DNA of 64,000 nt, from contig JAMNXV010000114.1 of the NCBI GenBank assembly GCA_023623185.1, positions 1 through 64,000 of the forward strand, written 5' to 3'. The notes under the pieces are model-generated. The model made no database searches. It saw nothing but the letters and a program-made list of their open reading frames with translations, and was not told the DNA's origin. Below are positions 29,706 to 38,449 of the stretch, piece after piece (within the stretch, counting starts at the first letter, position 1; the number at the start of each line of letters is the position of its first letter). Origin of the DNA: Bacillota bacterium (GTDB lineage Bacteria; Bacillota; Sulfobacillia; Symbiobacteriales; Symbiobacteriaceae). The translations under genes were made by a program, and so were the position numbers.

Positions 29706-31709
29706 ATGGGCCTTTCCCTGCTGACGGTTGCAGACCTGATGTCGCGGAGGTTCTCCCTGCTGGAGGTGGAGGGTTTCAGCGGCGAGCTGCCCCGGGAGCC
29801 CGGGCTGATCGTAATCCGCACCCACCGGGGCCGCCCGTCCGGCGCGGCGACCAGCGAGCAGCTGGCCGACTATCTGAGCCACCACCCTGCGGCGGAGCTG
29901 GAGCGCTTCCCCTGGCTGCCGGTGCAGGTGGTGCCCGCCACCCTGCCGGTGGCGGCCGCGATGCTGCAGCCGGGCCGCGGGATCACGGTGGTGACGGGTG
30001 CGGACGGAGCGCCGGTGGGCATTCTCTGCTGGGCCGACGTCAGCCGGTCCCTCCACGAGGCCCACCGCCGGCTGCAGGCGCAGTTCACCGCGCTCATGAA
30101 CACCCTGGAGGAGAGCGTCTGCATGGTGGACGAGGAGGGGCGGGTAAGCGGCTGGAACCCGGCGGCTGAGCGGCTTTACGGCTTCAAGTCTGAGGAGGCC
30201 ACCGGCCGGCCGCTGGCCGACCTGTTCCCCGGCCGGGAGCAGTACAGCCTGCGGGCCCTGGCCACCGGCGCCTCGGTGCATCAGAAGCTGCACGAGCCCC
30301 GCCCCGACACGTGGGTGATCATCAACGCGCACCCGATTCGGCTGGGCGACCGCATCATCGGGGCCCTGGCCGTGGAGCAGGACGTCACCAACATGGTAAA
30401 GCTGCACGAGCAGCTCGACCGGACCACGTCGGAGTACCGGGCCCTGGCGGGTGAGATCTCGCGCATCCGCGAGAACGGCGACCCCTTCCAGCGCATCAGC
30501 GGAAGGGGGCAGGCGATCCAGCGCACCGTAGCCATGGCGCGCCGGGTGGCCGCTTCCGACGCGACCGTGCTGATCCGCGGCGAGAGCGGCGTGGGCAAGG
30601 AGGTCTTCGCCCGGGCGATTCACGACGCCAGCGAGCGCCGGGACAAGCCCTTCGTGGCGATCAACTGCGGCGCGATTCCGCCCGCGCTCTTCGAGAGCGA
30701 GCTTTTCGGTTACGAGCGCGGCGCCTTCACCGGCGCAGACCAGAAGGGCAAGGCCGGGAAGCTGGAGCTCGCCCAGGGCGGCACGCTCTTCCTGGACGAG
30801 GTCGGCGAGCTGCCCCTGGAGACCCAGGTGAAGCTCCTCCGGGTGCTTCAGGACCGGCGCTTCTACCGGCTCGGCAGCGAGAAGCCCCGCCTGGCCGACG
30901 TGCGCATCATCGCCGCCACCAACCGCAACCTTGAGGAGATGCTGCGCCAGGGCCGCTTCCGGGAGGACCTCTACTTCCGGCTGGACGTGGTCACCCTGGA
31001 GGTTCCGCCCCTGCGGGAGCGGCTGGACGACCTGGCCGACATGGTCCACCAGTTCGCCCGGGAGTTCGCCATCCGCCACCGGCGGTCCATCAAGGGCATC
31101 GAGCCCGGCGTCATGGTAGCCTTCATGGAGTACGCCTGGCCGGGCAACATCCGGGAGCTGCGCAACGTGATTGAGCGCCTGGTGGTGCTCAGCGACGACG
31201 GCATGATCAAGGCGGAGTTCCTGCCGCCCGCCATCCGCCGCGCCGAGGGGTCGGGGGCCGGGGCGTCCCCCGCGTCGTCCGCCCCCGACGCATCCGCTGC
31301 GGCAACGTCCGCCGCCCGCGCGGTCGCCTCCGGCCCGTCAGCCGCGCGGGCGCCTGACCCGCCCGCATCCGCGCCGCTCCCGCCGGGCGCCGCAGACCCC
31401 GCCGTATCGCCCGCGGGGGCCCTTCCGCCTGCCGGGTCCGGCAACCCCCACGTCGGCGCAGGCGCACCCCACGCCGCTGCGGGCGCCCTGCCCGCCGGCG
31501 CGGCCGCTCCGCCTTCCCTGCCCGCCGGTGTAGGCGCTCCGCCCGCCCCGCCGGTCTCCGACCTCTCCTCCGCGGCGCGGGAGGCCCGGCGGGCCGCGAT
31601 CCTGGCGGCGCTGCAGGCGGCGGGCCAGAACCGCTCACTGGCGGCCAAGCGGCTCGGCATCTCGCGCAGCGCGCTGTACTATCAGATGAAGCAGCTCGGT
31701 ATCTCCTGA
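29706..31709 (+). CDS. Sigma-54-dependent transcriptional regulator (N-terminal sensor region, PAS, AAA+, Fis-type HTH)
   Basis: GESGVGKEVFARAIHDAS; ELFGYERGAFTGADQ (GAFTGA motif); GGTLFLDEVGELPLETQVKLLRVLQ; C-terminal AAILAALQAAGQNRSLAAKRLGISRSALYYQMKQLGIS. Confidence 0.95.
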   Translation: MGLSLLTVADLMSRRFSLLEVEGFSGELPREPGLIVIRTHRGRPSGAATSEQLADYLSHHPAAELERFPWLPVQVVPATLPVAAAMLQPGRGITVVTGADGAPVGILCWADVSRSLHEAHRRLQAQFTALMNTLEESVCMVDEEGRVSGWNPAAERLYGFKSEEATGRPLADLFPGREQYSLRALATGASVHQKLHEPRPDTWVIINAHPIRLGDRIIGALAVEQDVTNMVKLHEQLDRTTSEYRALAGEISRIRENGDPFQRISGRGQAIQRTVAMARRVAASDATVLIRGESGVGKEVFARAIHDASERRDKPFVAINCGAIPPALFESELFGYERGAFTGADQKGKAGKLELAQGGTLFLDEVGELPLETQVKLLRVLQDRRFYRLGSEKPRLADVRIIAATNRNLEEMLRQGRFREDLYFRLDVVTLEVPPLRERLDDLADMVHQFAREFAIRHRRSIKGIEPGVMVAFMEYAWPGNIRELRNVIERLVVLSDDGMIKAEFLPPAIRRAEGSGAGASPASSAPDASAAATSAARAVASGPSAARAPDPPASAPLPPGAADPAVSPAGALPPAGSGNPHVGAGAPHAAAGALPAGAAAPPSLPAGVGAPPAPPVSDLSSAAREARRAAILAALQAAGQNRSLAAKRLGISRSALYYQMKQLGIS

Positions 31710-31720
31710 GAAAAAGAAGA

Positions 31721-31755
31721 CGGCGCAGGGCTCCCGGACCGGGAGCCCTGCGCCG
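31721..31755. terminator. Bidirectional hairpin CGGCGCAGGGCTCCCGG/CCGGGAGCCCTGCGCCG
   Basis: ~16-bp perfect stem between convergent genes. Confidence 0.7.
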
Positions 31756-31779
31756 TGGTTGGTGGTTGGTCGGCGGTTA

Positions 31780-32808
31780 TCAGTAGTGCTCCGCCTCGCT
31801 GCCGGTACCGGCCCGGCCGAACAGCTTGTAGGCCCAGACCTGGTACAGCAGGACAAAGGGAAGGAAGATGAGCACCACAATAAACATGAACTGCAAGGTG
31901 TAGTGGCTGCTGGAGGAGTTGAACGCCGTGAGGCTGTACGCCGGGTCGATCTTGGACGGGAACATGTTCGGGAAGAGGCCGATCACCCCGGCGATCACGG
32001 TGATGCCCACCGTGAGCGAGCCCATCAGCAGCGAGAACACGTGCTGGCCCTTCTGCATGTACACCCGGGTCAGCACCAGCAGGACCACCGCCAGCGCCGG
32101 CACCAGGAACAGCACAGGCACCTTGAGGTAGTTCTGCATCAGGTTCGTGGCGAACGGGGTGTAGACCAGCCAGCCGGCGGCCACCACGAGGACCACGGGC
32201 CAGATGCGCTTGGCAAACGTGTCGGCCTTTGCCCGCAGCTCGTCGTTGGGGGCCTTGTGCGCCAGCCAGGAGGCGCCGTTCATCAGGAAGGCGACCACGA
32301 ACAGGACGCCGGTGAGCAGCCCATACGGGTTCAGCAGGCTGACGATGGTGCCGTGGTAGCCCTGGGCATCCAGCAGCATGCCCTGGAAGATGTTCCCGAA
32401 GGCCACGCCGAACAGGAAGGCCACCAGGAAGCTGCCGACGGCCAGGACCCAGCCCCAGATCCTCTGCCAGCCCTTGTCGAAGTCCATGTGGTGGTAGAAC
32501 TCGATGGCCGCCGCACGGAACATCAGGCCGAACAGGATGATGAACAGGGGCAGGTAGAGCGAGCTGAACATGGTCGCATAGAGCTTGGGGAAGGCAGCGA
32601 AGGTGACGCCGCCGGCGGTGATCACCCACACCTCGTTGCCGTCCCAGATCGGGGCCAGCGACCCGATCAGGTGGCGCTGCTCCTCGTCCTCCCGGAAGAC
32701 GCCGGCCAGCATTCCGGACCCCAGGTCAAAGCCGTCGAGGCCGAAGTAGATCGCCCACAGCAGCCCCCACAGGGCGAACCAGATCACCTGCAGCAACTCG
32801 TAGGACAT
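31780..32808 (-). CDS. cydB: Cytochrome bd ubiquinol oxidase subunit II
   Basis: MSYELLQVIWFALWGLLWAIYFGLDGFDLGSGML...APIWDGNEVWVITAGGVTFAAFPKLYATMFSSLYLPLFIILFGLMFRAAAIEF. Confidence 0.95.
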   Translation of the reverse strand: MSYELLQVIWFALWGLLWAIYFGLDGFDLGSGMLAGVFREDEEQRHLIGSLAPIWDGNEVWVITAGGVTFAAFPKLYATMFSSLYLPLFIILFGLMFRAAAIEFYHHMDFDKGWQRIWGWVLAVGSFLVAFLFGVAFGNIFQGMLLDAQGYHGTIVSLLNPYGLLTGVLFVVAFLMNGASWLAHKAPNDELRAKADTFAKRIWPVVLVVAAGWLVYTPFATNLMQNYLKVPVLFLVPALAVVLLVLTRVYMQKGQHVFSLLMGSLTVGITVIAGVIGLFPNMFPSKIDPAYSLTAFNSSSSHYTLQFMFIVVLIFLPFVLLYQVWAYKLFGRAGTGSEAEHY

Positions 32809-32838
32809 CCGTACATACCTCCTTTGCACACAGGTGGG

Positions 32839-34164
32839 TTAGTCTGCCACGGCAACCTGCCGCTCGTCGTAAGCCTCGGGGCCGGCCTTGGCGTAGCGGA
32901 CCAGGAGGTATACGTCGAGGCCCACGAGAATGGCATAGAAGACCACCACGAGGCCGAGGCTGATGATCACGTCAGAGAGCGCAACCGGCGAGACCGAATC
33001 GGCGGTGGTGATGAGCCCGTAGACGGTCCACGGCTGCCGCCCCACCTCGGCGGTCATCCAGCCCAGGTTGGTCGCGATGTACGGCAGCGGAATGCTCCAC
33101 ATGAGGTACTTCAGGAGGCGCGTGCGGTCCATGAGGGTGCCCTTGCGGCGATGCCACCAGGCCGCGATGGCCAGGCCCAGCATGACGAAGCCGAGAAGCA
33201 CCATGATGCGGAACGACCAGAAGGTCAGCGCCACAGGCGGCCGCTCGTTCACGGGAACGTCCTTCAGACCCAGGACCTCGGCGTCCATGCTGCCGTAGGA
33301 CATCCAGCTGGTCAGGCCGGGAATGGTCAGCGCCTCAATCGAGTTGCGCTCGTTCTTCTCATCCGGGACCACGATCAGGGAGAACCCGGAGTTTGTCTGA
33401 GTCTCCCACTTCGCCTCCATGGCGGCCAGCTTGACGGGCTGCCGCAGGGCGACGTTCTTGCCGTTGAAGTGACCGGTGATGGCGTTGCCCAGGGTGGCGA
33501 TGATGGCGAAGACCGTGGCGTACTTGACGACTTCCTGCATCATCTCCACGTTGCGCTTACGGAGCAGGTGGTACGCTGCAACAGCCAGCACGAAGAAGGC
33601 GCCGACGCTGTAGCAGGCGAAGATGGTGTGGACGTAGGTGTGCCAGGCGTAGGGGTTGAAGAGGACCTCCCAGAAGTTCACCAGCTCCGCGCGGTTGTTG
33701 CGCAGCACATAGCCCACGGGATGCTGCATGAAGCCGTTGGCGACGATGATCCAGACCGCGGAGAGGTGGGTGCCCAGCGCGATCAGCCAGCCGGCCAGCA
33801 GGTGCATCTTCTTCGAGAGCTTCTCCCACCCGAAGATCCAGATGCCCAGCATGGTCGACTCCAGGAAGAAGGCCATGAGGGCCTCCACGGCCAGCGGCGA
33901 ACCGAAGATGTCACCCATGAACTCCGAGTAGCGCGACCAGTTGGTGCCGAACTGGAACTCCATGGCGACCCCGGTGACCACGCCCAGGAGGAAGTTGATG
34001 GTGAAAAGTCTGCCCCAGAACTTGGTCAGGGTCTTGTACTTGGGATCCCCGGTGCGGACGTACAGGGTCTCCATGATCACGGTGAAGATGATCAGGCCGA
34101 TGGACAGTGGCACGAAGATGAAGTGAAAACCGACCGTCAAGGCAAACTGGATCCGGCTTAGCAT
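32839..34164 (-). CDS. cydA: Cytochrome bd ubiquinol oxidase subunit I
   Basis: MLSRIQFALTVGFHFIFVPLSIGL...EFQFGTNWSRYSEFMGDIFGSPLAVEALMAFFLESTMLGIWIFGWEKL...GWMTAEVGRQPWTVYGL. Confidence 0.96.
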   Translation of the reverse strand: MLSRIQFALTVGFHFIFVPLSIGLIIFTVIMETLYVRTGDPKYKTLTKFWGRLFTINFLLGVVTGVAMEFQFGTNWSRYSEFMGDIFGSPLAVEALMAFFLESTMLGIWIFGWEKLSKKMHLLAGWLIALGTHLSAVWIIVANGFMQHPVGYVLRNNRAELVNFWEVLFNPYAWHTYVHTIFACYSVGAFFVLAVAAYHLLRKRNVEMMQEVVKYATVFAIIATLGNAITGHFNGKNVALRQPVKLAAMEAKWETQTNSGFSLIVVPDEKNERNSIEALTIPGLTSWMSYGSMDAEVLGLKDVPVNERPPVALTFWSFRIMVLLGFVMLGLAIAAWWHRRKGTLMDRTRLLKYLMWSIPLPYIATNLGWMTAEVGRQPWTVYGLITTADSVSPVALSDVIISLGLVVVFYAILVGLDVYLLVRYAKAGPEAYDERQVAVAD

Positions 34165-34228
34165 TGTGACGCCCAACTCTTCTCATCCTTTCCCGGCATC
34201 CTGCCGCTTGACTTGGTTCGTTCCTGTC

Positions 34229-34244
34229 TGTGACGCACGTCACA
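34229..34244. promoter_or_regulatory. Rex-type (or CRP/FNR-type) operator TGTGACGCACGTCACA upstream of cydAB
   Basis: 7-bp perfect arms (TGTGACG/CGTCACA); matches TGTGA-N6-TCACA. Confidence 0.65.
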
Positions 34245-34403
34245 ACTCTTTTTCACCTTGAGTCTAGCAACGGCACTAGGCACTTGGTATGAGTCAAAGG
34301 AACAATCTTACTCATGCCCAATTCTGCATTGTTAACCGTAGTTTCCCCTACAGCGGGGGTCGCAGGCCAAGCGGTGGTTCCAATGGATAAGGAGGTACGA
34401 ATT

Positions 34404-35546
34404 GTGGAGCGGCCGATCTACCTCGATTACAATGCCACCACCCCCGTGGATCCGGCGGTGGTGGAGGCAATGCTTCCCTACCTGACCGAACACTGGGGCA
34501 ACCCGCACTCCGACCACCAGCTGGGCGCCGTGGCCGCGGCAGCCGTCCAGACGGCCCGGGAGCAGGTGGCCAGCCTGGTCGGGGCCGCGGCCGGCGAGAT
34601 CGTCTTCACGTCGTGCGCCAGCGAGTCGATCAATCTCGCCGTCAAGGGCGTCGCCTTCGCCCGGGGGCGGGGCCACATCATCACCTCGGGCGTCGAACAC
34701 CCGGCCACCCTGGAGGCCTGCCGCTATCTGGAGCGCCACTTCGGCTTCGCCGTCACCTTCCTTCCTGCCGACGGCCAGGGGCGCGTGGATCCCGACGCGG
34801 TGCGCCAAGCCCTGCGCCCCGACACCATCCTCATCACCCTCCTGCACGCGCAGAACGAGACCGGGGTCATCCAGCCGGTGGAGGAGGTCGGCCGCATCGC
34901 CCGGGAGGCCGGGGTGCTGTTCCACGTGGACGCCGCGCAGAGCTGCGGCAAGATCCCCGTCGACGTCTCGGCCATCGGCTGCGACCTGCTCACCGTCGCC
35001 GGCCACAAGCTGTACGCCCCGAAGGGCGTCGGCGCGCTCTACGTGCGCAGCGGCGTGACCCTGCACCCGCTGATCCACGGCGCCGACTACGAAGGAGGGC
35101 GACGGGCGGGCACCGAGAACGTGCCCTACCTCGTCGCCCTGGGGCGGGCCGCGGAGATCGCCGAGCTGAAGCTGGCCACGGGCGAGCCCCGGCGGCTCGC
35201 GGCGCTGCGGGACAGGCTGCAGGAGCAGCTTGCCGCCGCGCTGCCGGTGCGCATCACCGGGCTGGGGGCCCCGCGGCTCCCCAACACGCTGCACCTGCTG
35301 GTCGAGGGCATGGTCGGCAACGACCTGCTGGCGGCCGCGCCGGAGGTCGCCGCCTCCACCGGCTCCGCCTGCCACGCCGGAGTGAGCGAGCCCAGCGCCG
35401 TGCTCCTCGCCATGGGCCTCACGCCCGGTGAGGCGCTGGGCTCCATCCGGCTGAGCGTCGGCCGCTACACCACTCAGGAGGAGGTCGACGCCGCCGCCGC
35501 CGCCCTGATCACGGCGGCCCGGCGGCTCGGGCCCGCCGGGCCATAG
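34404..35546 (+). CDS. Cysteine desulfurase (NifS/IscS-like)
   Basis: RPIYLDYNATTPVDPAVVEAMLPYLTEHWGNPHSDHQLG; SGVEHPATLEACR; DAAQSCGKIPVDV; AGHKLYAPKGVGALYV; STGSACHAG. GGAGG at 34391 before a GTG start. Confidence 0.93.
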   Translation: MERPIYLDYNATTPVDPAVVEAMLPYLTEHWGNPHSDHQLGAVAAAAVQTAREQVASLVGAAAGEIVFTSCASESINLAVKGVAFARGRGHIITSGVEHPATLEACRYLERHFGFAVTFLPADGQGRVDPDAVRQALRPDTILITLLHAQNETGVIQPVEEVGRIAREAGVLFHVDAAQSCGKIPVDVSAIGCDLLTVAGHKLYAPKGVGALYVRSGVTLHPLIHGADYEGGRRAGTENVPYLVALGRAAEIAELKLATGEPRRLAALRDRLQEQLAAALPVRITGLGAPRLPNTLHLLVEGMVGNDLLAAAPEVAASTGSACHAGVSEPSAVLLAMGLTPGEALGSIRLSVGRYTTQEEVDAAAAALITAARRLGPAGP

Positions 35547-35564
35547 ACCCCGCATCCGGGCAGA

Positions 35565-35608
35565 GGTCTAGGGGCGGCTACTGCGCGGGCAGTAGCCGCC
35601 CCTAGACC
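35565..35608. terminator. 20-bp perfect hairpin GGTCTAGGGGCGGCTACTGC-gcgg-GCAGTAGCCGCCCCTAGACC
   Basis: Perfect complementarity; 19 nt after the cysteine desulfurase stop; no T-tract. Confidence 0.5.
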
Positions 35609-35722
35609 GCGCCGGCCCTTCGGCTCTAATCGAAAAAGAGTTGCCTGAAGCCCCCTGCCGCGACAGGGGATTTCCCTGCGGGTGGCGAATAACCTGTTTA
35701 CGAGGTAAGGAGGTGAGGGCCG

Positions 35723-35926
35723 TTGCACCGCACTCCGACCAGGTACTGGATTGCGCCCGAGTCCATCCCCCTCCTCACCCCGCGCGCGACCGCCGGGCCG
35801 CGCGACTGGTTGGGCGGGCTGCGCAGCGGCCTGCCCGGAATCAGAGAGTGTGCGTACGGAATCGCCTTTGTTTCGGAATCAGGAGCCTGTGCGGAGCCGG
35901 GCCTGTGGCCAGGCTGTCCGACGTGA
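35723..35926 (+). CDS. Possible small protein (67 aa), no recognised family
   Basis: TTG start preceded by AAGGAGGTGAGGGCCG; otherwise no homology recognised. Confidence 0.25.
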   Translation: MHRTPTRYWIAPESIPLLTPRATAGPRDWLGGLRSGLPGIRECAYGIAFVSESGACAEPGLWPGCPT

Positions 35927-36088
35927 GCGAACTGATTGCGAAGCGAAGGCGATTTTTGTCCCCCGTCCCGGTGACGCCCTCCCTGCGCGGCACACCGCCG
36001 TCCGGCGCCCGGCGGAAACGTGCCGGCAGGGATGATGCCCAGTGGGGAGTGCAGGCGCCAATACTGAAGCGCCAGGGAGGAATGCCCA

Positions 36089-36652
36089 ATGAGTCTGAGA
36101 CTGTATGAAGGCATGTCGCTCCGCGAGATCTCCGAGTACCTGTTCGTCGAGGATGAGCCCACACCCGCAGACCTGATCCTGGTCTTCGGCGGCAAGCGGC
36201 TCGAGCGGGCCGAACGCGCGGCAGAGCTCTACAAGGCCGGGCTGGCCCCCCGGGTCTTCATCACCGGCGGCGACAAGCGCGGCATCGGCGTCTGCGAATC
36301 GGAACGGCTGCGGGACCACATGGTCGCGCTGGGCGTGCCGGCCGAAGCCATCGACGTGGAGTGCGAATCCCTCAACACCATCGAGCAGGTGCAGTACTCG
36401 GTTAAGCGTATAGATGAAGCGATCGGCTGGAAGAACATCAAGAACGTCCTCCTGGTCAGCGCGCCGCACCACATGCGCCGGGTGAAGCGAACCATCGCCA
36501 ACTATATCCCCCGCGAGACCGTGATCACCTGCTGCCCCGACCGGCGCACGGACATCACCCGGGACAACTGGTGGCACACGGATGAGGGCCAGCGGCTGAT
36601 CTACCGGGAGCTCGAAAAGGTCCGCACCTACGCCCTGCACGGAAACCTGTAA
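36089..36652 (+). CDS. DUF218 (YdcF/SanA/ElyC-like) family protein
   Basis: ADLILVFGGKRLERAERAAELYKAGLAPRVFITGGDKRG...ESLNTIEQVQYSVKRI...LLVSAPHHMRRVKRTI; preceded by AGGGAGGAAT. Confidence 0.85.
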   Translation: MSLRLYEGMSLREISEYLFVEDEPTPADLILVFGGKRLERAERAAELYKAGLAPRVFITGGDKRGIGVCESERLRDHMVALGVPAEAIDVECESLNTIEQVQYSVKRIDEAIGWKNIKNVLLVSAPHHMRRVKRTIANYIPRETVITCCPDRRTDITRDNWWHTDEGQRLIYRELEKVRTYALHGNL

Positions 36653-36659
36653 ACGGCAA

Positions 36660-36690
36660 AGCCCCCTGGCAGACCGGCTGCCAGGGGGCT
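36660..36690 (+). terminator. Hairpin AGCCCCCTGGCAG-accgg-CTGCCAGGGGGCT
   Basis: 13-bp perfect stem followed by ATTGTT. Confidence 0.75.
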
Positions 36691-37073
36691 ATTGTTCAGG
36701 GAGACGGGCGGGCGATCCGCCCCGTACTCAGTGCCAGGTGCGCTGCGGGAACCGGCGCAGCTCACCGGAGGCGGGAGCCCGCGTCCGGGCAAGGCCCGGG
36801 TACCGCTCCCGGATCGCGTGCAACACCTCCCAGTGCCAGAAAGAACGCCACCGCCGGCGGAGTCGGCTCAGCAGAACGGCAAGCCAGCCGCTGCGCCGCC
36901 GCCCGCGGCTGTAGAGCCACGGACCCTCGCGGCGCAGCCGCCCCGCACCGGTCCCCGGGCGTCGCTCCCGGCCCCTGCCCCAGCCGCGCGTTCGCACGTC
37001 GCCCTCACTCCCCCCGTGCTGCCTGCGCTAACAGTGTTCCCGCACAGGCTCCGCACGATACAGGGGAGACGGG

Positions 37074-37733
37074 TCAGGGCCACCGGATCACCTCCATGAC
37101 CTCATCCAGCGGCCGCCGGGGCGCGCCTACCCGCTCCTCGGCGGGGAAGCCCACGGGGACCAGCGCCACGAACTCCCAGCCCTCGGGAATGTTCAGCAGC
37201 TCCTCAATCTCCCGTTTCGCCTGTAGGGGACCGGCCATCCAGCAGGCACCCAGCCCCTGCTGGTGCAGGGCCAGAAGGAGCAGCATGATCGCCCCGCCGA
37301 TGGTCTGGATGCGGGACGACCCAAACCTGCGCCACTCCGCCATCTCCGCGGCCGCCGGGTCCTCCGTGCCCCTGGCGGCCAGCAGCTTGTCGGCCACCGA
37401 CTGGTAGCCGCCGACCTGCACGGCGATGCAGGCCGGCGCGTGCCGGAAGAAGGCGCTGTTCCTGATCCAGCGGTCGGCCTGCTCCCGGTAGCGCTCCGCC
37501 TCGGGCCACGACGCCATGAGCCGGCTGCGCGCCTCCACGGCATCGGCCATCTTCTGAATCAGCTCCCGGTTCTTCACCACGGTAAACCGCCACGACTGAT
37601 GGTTGCCCCCGCTCGGGGCCCAGGTGGCCAGTTCAATGGCCCTCTGCAGCATCTCATCGGGCACGTCGTCGGGCTTGTAGCGGCGGATCGACCGGCGGGT
37701 GCGGACAAGATCGAACAGCTCCTGGTACTCCAT
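37074..37733 (-). CDS. Nitroreductase family protein
   Basis: MEYQELFDLVRTRRSIRRYKPDDVPDEMLQRAIELATWAPSGGNHQSWRFTVVKNREL...GACWMAGPLQAKREIEELLNIPEGWEFVALVPVGFPAE. Confidence 0.93.
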   Translation of the reverse strand: MEYQELFDLVRTRRSIRRYKPDDVPDEMLQRAIELATWAPSGGNHQSWRFTVVKNRELIQKMADAVEARSRLMASWPEAERYREQADRWIRNSAFFRHAPACIAVQVGGYQSVADKLLAARGTEDPAAAEMAEWRRFGSSRIQTIGGAIMLLLLALHQQGLGACWMAGPLQAKREIEELLNIPEGWEFVALVPVGFPAEERVGAPRRPLDEVMEVIRWP

Positions 37734-37791
37734 CTTCCACGACTCCCTTCCATAAATACACGCCGTGCATGCCACGGCGTGCCCGTTCGGT

Positions 37792-38274
37792 TCAGGATGC
37801 GCCGTCCAGGACGCGCTCGATGTCGGCGGCGGCCAGGCGGCGGCGGTGCCCCACCAGCTTGCCCGTGCGGTCGAACAGGAACCAGTCGCCCATCTGCGCC
37901 TTCAGCTCTTCCATCATGCCCGCGGCGTCGGGGTGGCCGACATCCACGTAGATGAACTCGCAGCGCCCCCGGTACTGGCGTTCCACGGGGGCCACCAGCG
38001 GGCGGCTCAGCAGACAGCTCAGGGAGAAGTCGCTGTAGAAGTGCAGCACCGTCGGCCGGGTGCCGCTGCGCGACCGTTTCAGCTTCTTGCGGGGGTCGGC
38101 GGGGGTAAGCGCTCCCCGGCGTACCACAACCCAGTAGGTGGCAAAGGCCGCGGTCAACACCAGGATGATGATGTACCCCGCGAGCGGCCACCGCATCCGC
38201 CAGCCCAGCAGACCGAAGAACACCAGCAAGAGCAGGCTCAGCAGCAGGTACGAGAACCGACGGATGAAGAACAT
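37792..38274 (-). CDS. Membrane-anchored thioredoxin-like protein
   Basis: Two N-terminal TM segments then TVLHFYSDFSLSCLLSRPLVAPVERQYRGRCEFIYVDVGHPDAAGMMEELKAQMGDWFLFDRTGKLVGHRR. Confidence 0.65.
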   Translation of the reverse strand: MFFIRRFSYLLLSLLLLVFFGLLGWRMRWPLAGYIIILVLTAAFATYWVVVRRGALTPADPRKKLKRSRSGTRPTVLHFYSDFSLSCLLSRPLVAPVERQYRGRCEFIYVDVGHPDAAGMMEELKAQMGDWFLFDRTGKLVGHRRRLAAADIERVLDGAS

Positions 38275-38449
38275 CGGGCAGGTCTACCTCCTCCGGCCAT
38301 ATTGCTTCTCAATTCAGCATCGCCGGGCATAAACCCTGCCGGGCCCCCGGCGGCCCGGAGGCGCCCGCCCGTCCGCTGTCGAATTGGGCAGAATACCCGA
38401 CAGGCGCCGGGGGCCCCTCCCCGGCTGACCTTTCTGCGGAGGTGTCATC

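Noticed and set aside
31759-34161. 800-aa plus ORF
   Set aside because: Antisense to cydAB.
36728-36997. 89-aa Arg/Trp-rich minus ORF
   Set aside because: GC-rich, no clear RBS or recognisable family; insufficient support.
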